From positions 6,540,859 to 6,585,352 of the forward strand of contig NC_049985.1 of the NCBI RefSeq assembly GCF_000003815.2: a DNA stretch of 44,494 nt, in the 5' to 3' direction. Both the position numbers and the translations under genes were made by a program. This document shows positions 24,577-35,160 of the stretch, one piece after another. The notes under the pieces were generated by a model. The model was not told where the DNA came from. It made no database searches and worked only from the letters and a program-made list of their open reading frames with translations. Source of the stretch: Branchiostoma floridae (taxonomy: Eukaryota > Chordata > Leptocardii > Amphioxiformes > Branchiostomatidae). Positions within the stretch are counted from its first letter, which is position 1, and every line of letters begins with the position of its first letter.

Positions 24577-27500
24577 ATGGCCACACGAAGTAGGAAGGTA
24601 AGGGATTTTGCACGGAAATTTCTGTATTTCATGTGTTTTCGTGTGTGAAATACAGATCTATTCATGTTAACTGAAAATTGATACTTTTATTGTTAATTGT
24701 GTGCAAATTTTCACCAGCTGGAGGTATGTAGATAGCAAAAAAGTGTCAAAAATATGGCAAGTTTTTATTCATTTGAAGTGATTCATGTAATTTTTGGCGA
24801 CGCCTAGACCGGTGTTTACTCAATGTTGAAGTACCGGAGTTGGTAGGAAAATATCTAAAGAATTCCACCAATGTGAGAGTTCACGAATGCATTTATTCCC
24901 GAGGAATTTATCAATTTTGTTAGAAATTTATGTAAGTAAAGGCACTTATGTAACGTTACATGTACTAATTTTGAAGATGTAAAATTGCATTTATTATTAT
25001 GTAGACATTTAGAGGGGCGAGTAAGAACAGAAAGAAACAAACATGCCGACACCCGGGATCGAACGCGGGTCGACAGATTACCAATCCAACGTGCAATCCA
25101 CAACACCAAAGCTCTAGAGCCGTTGGCGTGGTCAGTTTGGCAGCGCTTAAACCCCACAGTTACAATTACATGATTCTTGCAGGGTAAGAAGTGCACGGTG
25201 ATTGGCGGCTGTGGGTTCCTGGGCCGGTACATAGTAGAGCGGCTGTTGGAGGAGGGGTACACTGTCAACGTGTTCGACATGGCGAAGACCTTTGAAGATG
25301 ACAGGGTGAAGTTCTTTGTTGGAGACCTGTGTCAGGAAAAGGTATCAATACTCAGACATGCATGGATTCATGTACATTACAGCAATCATATTTCATTCAT
25401 GAATGGGAGGGTCTGCATGGGGTGTCCTGACAACGATTCACGCTAAATTTGGGATGGCTGACTATGCTTTACGTTCAACTCACGAAGGCTGCCAACGCTT
25501 TATGCTTCATCCCACTAAAAATTACGTAAAATAGAATAGCTTCCCTACGAATTACGAGAAATTAAAAAGGCCTGCCTACGCCTTACAGAAAAGAGCATGC
25601 AGACCGTCATATATTTAAGTCAGTCATAGTTATACGGTCATTACAGCACCGTTGGGGTTATACCGCTCCTTACAGAGTGACATACCTTTTCGCCTAGCTG
25701 AATACAAGACGGGGATGCGCCAAGTCTAGATCCGGGTGAATGATGTAAATCGCCGTGTAGTTTATACGGTATGGAGGTAAGCCATGGGTATCACCATATC
25801 ATACGGTATGGAGGTAAACCATTTCCACAATGGGTATCCTCCCACTATCTATGGTGTCCCACAGACGCAAGGCCAATTAGCACACAGCAGGGAATTTTTA
25901 CGGCCTTAAATTTTTGTTAGTTGCAATAACTTCACTCGCACAATATAAGGAGTACTAGTTGCCATCCAAAGAAGTTACAGGTACAGTGTACTGGTACACA
26001 GCTAGCTACACTTTAATGATGTCAATTACAATGTTTCATCTTTTTCTTTTCAGGATCTTGCCCCTGCAATCAGTGATGTGCAGACTGTGTTCCATTGTGC
26101 TTCTCCACCTCCAAGTTCTGATGATAAAGACTTGTTCTACAGGGTTAACTTTGTTGGTACAAAGAATATCATTAACGCATGCAAGAAGGCTGGTGTGCAG
26201 GTGAGATGTCAGCAATAACATGCATATAGATTGATCCTTCTGTTTGAAAATTGAAATTAAAAATTGATCCTTGAGAAAGACGGATAAAGTAAAAAATTAT
26301 CAAATTTTGTCTAAATGCTGTCATTTCCTGTTGCTACAAATAACCCGTTTGAAATTAGGCATGTTGTATTTCAGAAACTTGTTCTGACCAGTTCAGCCAG
26401 TGTTGTGTACGAAGGAACAGATATCAAGAACGGAACAGAAGACCTGCCCTATGCTAAGAAGCCCATGGACTATTACACCGAGACTAAAGTTCTCCAGGAG
26501 AAGGTACTGTAAATGCAGAAATGTTCGCGCTGGATTAATGTTCGCGTTTTTTGCGGCGGCCGCTTTACCGCGAATTTAAAACCACCGCAATCATTTTTCC
26601 ATAACAGTAAGATACTACCGTGCATGGTGCTACCGCGAAATTAAAACCACCACGAAAAGTCCATTTTCCCGCTACCGCAAAATTAAATCCCCACGAACTT
26701 AAATGCATTTACAGTAATGTCTTTTTGTTTGTCACTGAGATTAAACAACCAGTTCATAGTTATAAGTGCTCACTTGCAGTATGATTCATTGTGGAAAATA
26801 AATATACATGAAAGTTGAAGGTCCCCTCAACATACACATGTACATGTAGACAAAACACATCCAGACAAGAACTGTGTACAAGTCAGGGGCCCTCAGCTTT
26901 GGCCTCATGCATATGTGCGGTTCAAACAGTGAACCAGCTCATGATCCATTATTAATTTTATTAATCATTTTATACAATGTATAAAGAAAAAGCATGTCCA
27001 ACTCAGTGCATGTATTTACAGGAGGTCCTGGCAGCTAACAGCCCAGAGGAGAACTTCTTCACTGTCGCCATCCGTCCCCACGGAATCTTTGGTCCAAGGG
27101 ACAGACAGATGGTTCCTATATTAGTGAACACTGCACGGGCAGGGAAGATGAAGTTCATGATAGGGTAAGGTACAACCTTCCACAACCTTTGTCTTGCTTC
27201 ACTCACTCACACACTTACTATCTAGTTTAGCATCCGCTGTTCCCTTTCAACATCCCTATGGAGTGTCTGTGTGGCGCAACGGCTAGAGCATTGGAATCAG
27301 AATCAGTAGGACTTGAGTTCGATACTCGCCGTGCCCCTGCCCCCGTTACGGTGGAGTGACGCCCACCAAGCCTCACGGCAAATCTGTCTAAAGGTGCCAA
27401 AAACACCTACGGATTTGGTGCTGCCAGTGTGTCAACATCTTCACACTTGCCACTAATACCCGTGATTTTTTTTCCCTCTCAAAGGTTTATTACCTACATT

Positions 27501-28903
27501 TTACCTTGGTAATAAACAATGCATGTGTATTGTGGGTAATATTACACTGCACTAGTTCTTGGGTTGTCCCCAGTTTTAGTTTTCATTCCATCCTACTTAA
27601 CGTTTGTGAGCAGATATCGTCAATTTTTTTTTGTTGCATCTGTCACTACAAGCCTATAAGAGTAGATTTTTATCATGCCATGAAGTTAAAGATCTAATGG
27701 ATGAATGGGGTGCAAGTTTGGGCCTTTAAGGAGGCATGTGGCCTGGATACAATATGCACTGTGCCTACAAAAATCCAAGTTCTGTACATGCAGGGAAACT
27801 CACATACCCTTGCATGCCTTTTTTTTGTCACTGATATGTGTAAGAAAAAATCAACATTTGATCCAAAGCAGAGTACATTATACTATTTTATATATATTTA
27901 TAGCATACATTGCAAAGTTGAAATTTCCCTTGCAGAAATGGGGAGAACCTTGTTGACTTCACGTATGTGGTAAACGTTGCACATGGACACCTGCTGGCAG
28001 CTGAACACCTGCACAAGGACTCACCTGTATGTGGCAAGGTAGGATCATGGTATTTCAAACTCTAAAACTAGACATAGCTGTGGTAACTTGTACATGTACT
28101 GTTTTCTGTACACATACACTTGGAGTTACTACAGATACTTGTCCACATTTTTGCTTCATGTATGCTGACTGTCATGACATATTGCTGTGCATTTTTCCCT
28201 GCATTTTGATATGGTGCATGTGTATTAGAGGTTGGATTTAGTAACTATGATATGTCTGTAGTATGTATTCTAGGGTGTGTTACACAATCTCTTGCTGTTG
28301 TTGGATGATTAGGCTTCATCTCTGGCCCTTGGGGTCTGAACAGTGGAAGACCAAGGGCTTGCAGAAGCTTGATATTGTCAGGCTAAGTTTATACAGGGAC
28401 CTTGGATTATACATGCTTTATTTCTTGAATGATGATGCCCAAATACACACAATTTCTTGTTTTTGATCAGAACTATGTATGTATGATCAGAACTTACACA
28501 TGCATGTTATAAAAAGTGTTCACAAAAATGTGTCAAAAGTTTTCTAAAACCCTATTTTCTGTATTTCCAGGCATTCCACATCACCAATGATGAACCCATT
28601 CCCTTCTGGACTTTCATGTCTCGTATCCTAGAAGGGCTCAATTATGCCTCCCCAAAGATGGGCCTTCCTTACCTCCTTATATACTACCTAGCCGCATTCC
28701 TTCAGCTTCTCTGCATACTCCTAAAGCCAATTAAGGAGTTGAAACCCACCTTTACCCCCATGAGGGTGGCACTGGCCGGGACGTACCACTATTACAGCTG
28801 CCAGAGGGCCAAGCAGTTGATTGGTTACAAGCCTCTTGTGCCACTAGATGATGCTATAAAGCTTACTGTGAAAGGTTATGCTCATTTAGAAAATAAGAAC
28901 TAA
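24577..28903 (+). CDS. NSDHL: NSDHL, sterol-4-alpha-carboxylate 3-dehydrogenase, complete
   Basis: Exons 24577-24597, 25183-25341, 26054-26200, 26375-26503, 27022-27164, 27936-28038 and 28571-28903 join in phase to 344 residues. The enzyme oxidises and decarboxylates the C4 carboxylate of sterols in the ER during C4 demethylation in sterol synthesis. It is a short-chain dehydrogenase: GGCGFLG NAD-binding motif at residues 15-21, [10 protein letters not shown], the serine region TSSAS at 114-118, and catalytic Tyr143/Lys147 in [30 protein letters not shown] and the tail [19 protein letters not shown] are close to vertebrate NSDHL. A hydrophobic segment ([18 protein letters not shown]) is the likely membrane anchor. 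The N-terminus is about 30 residues shorter than human; exon 1 encodes just MATRSRK. Introns carry a solo LTR, a SINE and a MITE, two of them right beside splice sites. Confidence 0.96.
25000..25164 (-). mobile_element. Solo LTR of the 17.7-kb TRIM family, in NSDHL intron 1
   Basis: Read on the minus strand this starts TGTAACTGTGGGGTTTAAGC, aligns to the LTR at 17729 through CAAACTGA/TAAACCGA, ACGCC(A/T)AACGGCT, TTGCACGTT and the B box CGTTCGATCCC, then TTTCTTTCTGTTCTTACTCG, and ends CTACA. It is 165 bp against 177 and clearly diverged. ATTA flanks both sides (24996-24999 and 25165-25168), a 4-bp target duplication as for the full element. Its edge is 18 bp from NSDHL exon 2. Confidence 0.85.
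25342..26053 (+). other. NSDHL intron 2 with short repeats
   Basis: The arms GGTCTGCATG (about 25411) and CATGCAGACC (about 25597) could bound a short element. TACGGTATGGAGGTAA occurs twice near 25770 and 25803, each followed by CCAT. No class was assigned. Confidence 0.35.
26507..26714. mobile_element. MITE abutting the NSDHL exon 4 donor
   Basis: This 208-bp element is bounded by CTGTAAATGCA and its complement TGCATTTACAG, with TA on both sides (26505-26506 and 26715-26716). Inside, GC-rich motifs such as TTCGCG, ACCGCGAA and ACCGCAAA repeat in inverted order. It has no coding capacity. TA duplication suggests a Tc1/mariner-like source, by inference. The left TA is part of the splice donor GTA. 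Confidence 0.75.
27262..27485 (+). mobile_element. tRNA-derived SINE in NSDHL intron 5
   Basis: A tRNA-like head has an A box (TGGCGCAACGG) and B box (GAGTTCGATACTC), followed by a tRNA-unrelated body and a T-rich 3' end (TTTTTTTTCCCTCTC). It is different from the LTR family at 17.7 kb. Target duplications were not resolved. Confidence 0.6.
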
Positions 28904-30291
28904 AACCAAACCAGGTACAAGTTTTTGTAGGACATGGCATTGCTTTATTCTTTCTTTTCTTTTAATGAATAGTATGAAGTCTATGAAGTGAATATTTGCT
29001 TGTTGATTTGATATATCCTTAAAATGTCTAATATTGATTAGCGTTTGTGATATTAGAGTCTACTAAAATATATAGATCCTGACTGCCCATCACAAATATC
29101 AGTGTAAACAATAGGAATGGAAATAAGCGATTTAAGAGAGTGAGAAGGTGGCTAAATTTATGAGAAATATTAGCATTGTCATGTTTTTATTTTGCATTTC
29201 AATGTGTTGAAAGAGATAGGCAGGGATATGGGATCAGTCTATTGTAGTGCTACCAGAGCACAACTAATCAAAGTGCAATAGAATATGAAGGTTATCATGG
29301 GAATTAATATGCATATGTTTTAATACATATTATCATTGCATTTAGATATATGAATGTATCAATGACCAGTAAGCTAATACATAAACATGTACATGTATTT
29401 ATGATTAGGAAACACCTTTAAAAATGTAGATTCACTATACTTAAAATCAACATAATTTTGCATTGTTCATCTGTGGTTGAAACAACCATAATTATGCAAT
29501 ATGAGACAGAACATGTTTGTGGTGTGATGAGGTTAGGGTAAGTGGCCATGAGAACATAAAACACTACAAATATTTCAAACTTTCAAATCTTATTTCTATC
29601 CTGATTGTGTAATATTGGTGTAGCCAATAATGTCATAGTTAGCTTCAGAAATTTTCAGATGCAAAACAAAAATTCACACTGCACATATAATTATTGCATT
29701 TTGTGCTTTATTCTGCAATGTTGTCTGCATTGCATTGAATATGTTACAGGTAATTCCCTAGGAATCTGAAATCAGTCATATACACTGTATGGCTTCATCA
29801 TGGGCTACCTAGTGTGTGTAAGTGTACGATTCTCGGCAATCTTTCCGTGGACCGAGTACACCGTGTGTGTAATAAGTGTACGATTCTAGGGAATCTTTCC
29901 GTGGAGTCAGATTTTTATTACAGCAAACTAATACTGATTTCAACAAAAACTCGATGGCCTACCGCCTATGGCTTCATATGGAAATGTGCCGTGTTTGGCA
30001 GTATCTATGGCTCTAATATATAGTACTTCACTGTTATTCTATAAATTTATATATAGTCTTGTACGTATAACCAAGATGTATTTGCCCTGTGGGATAGGCT
30101 TCAATACTCCATGTCTGATACTTTCAATGCAATGAGACAGTACAGATGACCAACTCTGCATATGATGGACTAGCTTGTATGTATTTTTATATATTAATAG
30201 AATATATCGACACAAATGACACAAAAAAAACTCTGCTAACTATAGAAATCCATATAATAATCTCACATATCTTTAGGGCTACAACGAAGAC
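28904..30291. other. Convergent 3' ends of NSDHL (+) and FGF (-)
   Basis: No exon is seen. TTTATT at 29914-29919 could be the minus-strand FGF poly(A) signal. A tandem duplication of about 48 bp (AAGTGTACGATTCT, then GGCAATCTTTCCGTGGA or GGGAATCTTTCCGTGGA) lies at 29813-29908. Confidence 0.5.
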
Positions 30292-33200
30292 TTAAGAAGT
30301 GATTTCCCTTGGAAGGAACTGGACTGCCTTCTGTCCTTTCCTGGTCCGTGAGGCCAGCTTGGGCTCCCCTCGCTTGGTGATGCCCATGTACCAGTTCTGT
30401 TGGGCGTACTTCTGTGATCTGTATGTGTTGTACCTGTTGGCCTCCAGCGTCTCCAGGAAGTAACACTCCTCGTTTAAAACATCCTGCGGAAAATGAACAG
30501 ATTGATTAAAGAACAACGACCTGCCTCGACTTTCTTATTCAACGTTTAATGCAGGCTACCATTAGGCAAGTATCAGGTACCTTTAAGATGAGGGTAATGC
30601 TATTGTCCAACCAGAGGTTGGGTCGCCGAGATAGTGGTTGGGATTTTACTGTAGAAGCAAAACAGAAAAAATCTCGACCATTACTATCTCTGCAACCCAA
30701 CCTCTGCTTGGAGATATTGCTGCAGTACTTGAAAATATCGACAGGGCACCAAAATCGCCATATTTCGTCTGGACCTTGATAAATGCCAAAAGCCGTACAA
30801 TCCCATCAAAAGAATCTTGATTTATAAGTGTGAACACAAAAAAAGCCTTAAAACAGTACCACCGTTAGGGACGAACTCGCTTCCCTGTGGTAATATTACC
30901 CTCTACACCGTGTGGTGGTTGCATTTACAACTACAGTCAAACCTGCCCGAGCGACCACCTCTTCTCAGCGACCACCTGGCCATTTCGACCGCTTTTTCTC
31001 GGTCCCGATTTATTTTCCCATTGACGTAAGCATTAAGCGACCTTTTCTCAACGACCACCTGGCCAACGCGACCGGCCCAAATTGAGACCCATAACGACCG
31101 CATTATTTTTAAAATTGAGGTTTTCATCGATTTTGTATGATAACTAGCGCGATTTTGTGCCGAAATCGGCCAGTTTGTGTCGGATTTTGGGGGTTAAATT
31201 TACAGTTTACAGTGTGCGTGTTGTATTTGACATTAAAGACTTCACTTCTTTGTGTGCGTGCAGTGTGCTTGCTATTTGCCACTAAACACAACGGAAACCA
31301 TTTATACTTTGCATCGGGCATGTTTTGAGTCGATACTCTTCTTAGCGACCACCTGTCCAAATCGACCGCTTTTTAGCGGTCCCCCGGGTGGTCGTCTTGG
31401 GCAGGTTTGACAGTATTCCTTTGTTAGAAATCCCTGTCAAACATGTACCAAAGCTAAGTCACCAGTCGAATTCAATGGTACACGTAAGTGACAAGAACGC
31501 CATCTGACGCACTTCTCTGACCCAGTTTCCGACATCGCGTGGGTGGGTAAAACTTCGGGCAAAGATCTCATGAGGTAAAAGGGTACTGCGTGTGTTTGAC
31601 TATGCCTCACACCATAGTGCAATCACAGGCTTTGACATTGTCATTTCATCTCAGCGATTTGGAAACTTGCCAGTAAAGGCCATATGGACGCAGGGCTTGA
31701 TTCCGTTTGTTACAATTATCGCTGAGAAAATATATAGCAGGAGACGCAGTGCAGGACCTGAGTGGGCCAAAGTAAAGAGAACCTCCCCTACACCATTCAT
31801 CAGCGGCTATTTGTACCAGCTTCACACACACACTGGTATGCTATCACTGTGTACACTGGCACGGCCACCGCGGACATGCAGGGTGTTTTCCCGACGTCTG
31901 GCTCCACGCTAACATGTCATATGTAGGTGTACTGGGGGATGGATCCGGAGTAAGTGGCGTGTGGGTGGAGGGTCCTCCTAGCTTGCATTTTCCAAAACAC
32001 TACTTCTTTCACTTCGACATTGTAATAGAAAGTACAACGATTTCACCTACACATCTCTTTGATGTCGCACTAAGTGTCCCACACCCTGAATAGTATTAGA
32101 CATTCCTAATTGTGCGTTGGTGAAATACACTGGTGGATTCGATGTAGACACATGTGAAGCACTATGATGTGGTTCTATTCTACGCATGGCACGAAAACGT
32201 GAAAGATGCGTTGTTCGTAAGCTGCTGTAAAGATGACGTTTCAGCTATGACCTTCACCTCTACTTGAATGTAACGATCATACAAATGTTTAAGTCTCATT
32301 TACGAATACGAATGTCATTAACCATGCTTAAATTTCTGAGTTCGTACAGTGCAGTGAAAAGACGAAAAGTTCATGTTAGTCATCCAAATACTGCTGTACT
32401 TCGGAAGGGTGTACTAGTACATGTATACACAAATGTTACACTAGTACCGCTCCCTACGGAAGGGTTTGGCAATGAACATAATGATAACGAGTGAAAGAAA
32501 CATTTGGAAAGTACACACCGATGAGTACAGGCGCCCTGACTCGTTTATGGCCAGGAATCTGTCGGCCTCCACCCCCCGTATGGTCACCACTCCCGGCTCC
32601 GGAGAGAAGATCTCCAGCATAGCTGCATGGGGAATACAAAGTTTTTGTTTGTTTTTGTTTAATATCAGACAAAACATGACAGACGTATTGGTGGCGCACT
32701 CAAGTTGACAAACTTATATCAGCGCCACCGCTATACATTACGTATATGCAAAAACATAAACGTAAAACAAAAAGCAAAATGTAAGTTGTGGCGAAATATA
32801 TCAATAGGTGTAACAGAAGAAATTAAGATTATCATCTGAAATGATCTGTATTATACAAATGGCATGCAAAGTTACGTCAATAGTGGAGACAGGGTAAAAT
32901 GACATCAGTTGATTACATTGTAAACAATATCCACTAAAACTGTCACAACATGTTCTTTAACTCGGTCACAAGGTCACCGAAACGGTAAAGGCTGTAAAAG
33001 GTATGAACGTAGCTTCACCTCAATTCACAACACTTCGAATGATGATTTTGTTTTGATCGGTACCAATTGTTGTTGTGTATTAGGAATCTTTATTATGAAG
33101 AATGACATATTTCCTAAATTCTTGACGTAATTCAATATGAAGATTTTTACCATAGATACGACACACTAGGCCACACATTGTTCATCGTCTATTTCTGTAC

Positions 33201-35160
33201 GTTATCATTTTGTCATTGCTACTAGTCATGTTCAACACGAATGACTTATTTGCTGAATTCTGACATAATGTAAACAATGCAGCCATGCGCCAATGGTATT
33301 AGCTATATTGCTCTAAAGCACTTCATGACTTTTTTTTACCAATTCAGGGTTCTAGCCAGGATTTCATTTTAGCGTAGTGGGAATGGCATGATAGTGAAGC
33401 GACCAATCAGAAGATTGGTGTGGTCTTGGCCCCTCCACGGTGAGATTTTGACAATGTAGATTTAAACGTTAAGTCAGTTTTGAACGGCATGTCATCATTT
33501 TGCATTGTTCAGACATTGATTAGACATTGTTAGCGTAGTGGTAACACATTTTAGCGCAGTGGCCCACTACGCTAAACTACACTAGCTAGAGCCAAACTTG
33601 TAAAAATTGTAGCCCTTCTTTTGACAGTTGACTGAGTGACTGCCATATGAAATAAGTCTCGTTAGCTTAACGATGGACAAACCCCATCAAGTTTTGTGGT
33701 GCTTCAATTGCGTAATAAATTACCGACGCGCCTCTAACAGTTAATGAACCGGTTTATAGATTTAATTTTCTGCAAGCTCACAAATATACAAGACTTTTGA
33801 GACGTAAAGAAGAACCAACGGTCTTAATATCCAAATTGACAGTCGTGTTACAGCAAGGACATTTTATAGAGTTGAAATATATTAAACTAACTCTATACAA
33901 TGCCTTTGCTGTTACAATAAGGACATTGTATAGAGTTAATATATTGTTGACTCTATACAATGTCCTTCCTGTTACAATAAGGACATTTTATACAGTTGAT
34001 ATATATCAAATTAAATGTATACAATGTCCTTGCTGTTACAATAAGGACATTGTATAGACTTGATATATATTCTATTAACTCTATACAATGTCCTTACTGT
34101 AACGCGGCTGTCAATTTGGATATTAAGACTGCGTACCCGTAGAAATTGTATTGACAAATGAGTTTGTTCGTCAGGTCAATACCTCGGCACCCACAAGCGG
34201 CCGCCCATGATTAAATATAGCACGGAATGACCTGTGGTGTGACCGCGTTGGCCAGGCGGAGGAATGGCACCCTCTTCAGCGCATAGCACGGAAGCCTTGT
34301 TAGGGGGAGGGGAGGGGAATCTCCAAGGAGATGTAAGGATTAGTGTTTTACGTGTGTGTGTTTTTCCTGTGGCATTTAGTGCGGCTTTTTGCCAGTGCAT
34401 CTCAGTTATTTTTACTCCTCCCAAAAAGGACCGTTCACTACAAAAAGACAAACTAAACAGGCGTAAAACATTGAGACTGAGCCTGACCATTACGTCTGCT
34501 TGGAGATTAGTATGAGGCACACACAAGGCTTGTCAACTTGTCACATTGTAACAGCTTGGCTCCGTAATTATGATGTTTCAGGGCACGCATAACGGCTCAA
34601 CACGACAGCTGATGATTGTTATTTTTACTTAATTGTACCCTCACTGACCAATTTCTTGTTATATCTCCCTTAAGGGTAGACCATATGGGAGTTATTCAAA
34701 CAATTCCCGAGCAGTCACGATCGGAGATATACGAACTATATCTGTTGTAGTAGAGTTGACCGATGGCAATCAAAACCATCCGCTACATCAGAAAAATGAT
34801 ATATGGCGGTCTTATCAAGAATAGAGTCTCGACTCCCTTGAGGTCAACCTATCGTTTAAGGCAAGACTACAGTATTGACACACATTTGGACAGTATACAC
34901 CACCCTTGTTGTTTGAGTATACGGCTAAACATATACAGGATATAAGTGCATGTATGTTACTAACCGTACGGGTCGTTGTTTTCCTTGGTACCCGTTATTC
35001 TCCCGTCCGGCAGGATCTGTACGTGGTACCCCTTGTTTCTGCAGTACAGTTGTTTCTTGTCCTTGTACTTGCCGAAGCCCAGGTTGGACTCGGGGTCCTT
35101 GCCGAGCAGCACATCGTACACGTTCCCCATCTCGTCCACTATGGTCGGTACCTCGCTCAT
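30292..35160 (-). CDS. FGF1/2: Fibroblast growth factor, FGF1/2 type, complete
   Basis: Minus-strand exons 34965-35160, 32519-32622 and 30292-30483 join in frame to 163 residues (human FGF1 has 155). The three-exon layout and phases are those of vertebrate FGF genes. Family features are [20 protein letters not shown] (first beta strands), [40 protein letters not shown] (the conserved Cys and Glu-Asn-Tyr core), and [11 protein letters not shown] near the end. [17 protein letters not shown] is a basic heparan-sulfate-binding region. There is no signal peptide, as in FGF1 and FGF2, so export would be unconventional; action is on FGF receptors with heparan sulfate. The ATG at 35158-35160 is the first in frame; an in-frame stop lies at 35233-35235, leaving room only for a non-AUG start. 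Its introns are rich in MITEs. Confidence 0.93.
30605..30715. repeat. Small foldback repeat in FGF intron 2
   Basis: AGAGGTTGGGTCGCCGAGAT (left) pairs with the complement of ATCTCTGCAACCCAACCTCT (right), with arms of about 30 bp. It has no coding capacity. Confidence 0.6.
30934..31413. mobile_element. MITE, TA-flanked, in FGF intron 2
   Basis: The ends CAGTCAAACCTGCCC and the complement of CTGTCAAACCTGCCC have TA on both sides. Subterminal GCGACCACCT repeats several times in the left arm and as TAGCGACCACCTGTCC near the right end. The element is about 480 bp and non-coding. TA duplication suggests a Tc1/mariner/pogo relative. Confidence 0.75.
33348..33597. mobile_element. MITE-like inverted-repeat element in FGF intron 1
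   Basis: GGTTCTAGCCAG, then TTTAGCGTAGTGGG at the left, mirrors GCCCACTACGCTAAA, then CTAGCTAGAGCC at the right. It spans about 250 bp. TTAGCG(T/C)AGTGG recurs inside at about 33529 and 33551. No target duplication was resolved. Confidence 0.6.
33821..34129. mobile_element. Hairpin-array foldback element in FGF intron 1
   Basis: Perfect 22-bp terminal inverted repeats (33821-33842 and 34108-34129) surround four tandem hairpins of about 50 bp. Each hairpin reads AAGGACATTGTATAGAGTT, then a TA-rich loop, then ACTCTATACAATGTCCTT, with variants. The hairpins are joined by GCTGTTACAAT or CCTGTTACAAT. It has no coding capacity. Confidence 0.85.

Noticed and set aside
33797-34057. 86-codon frame in FGF intron 1
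   Set aside because: Made of the tandem hairpin units.
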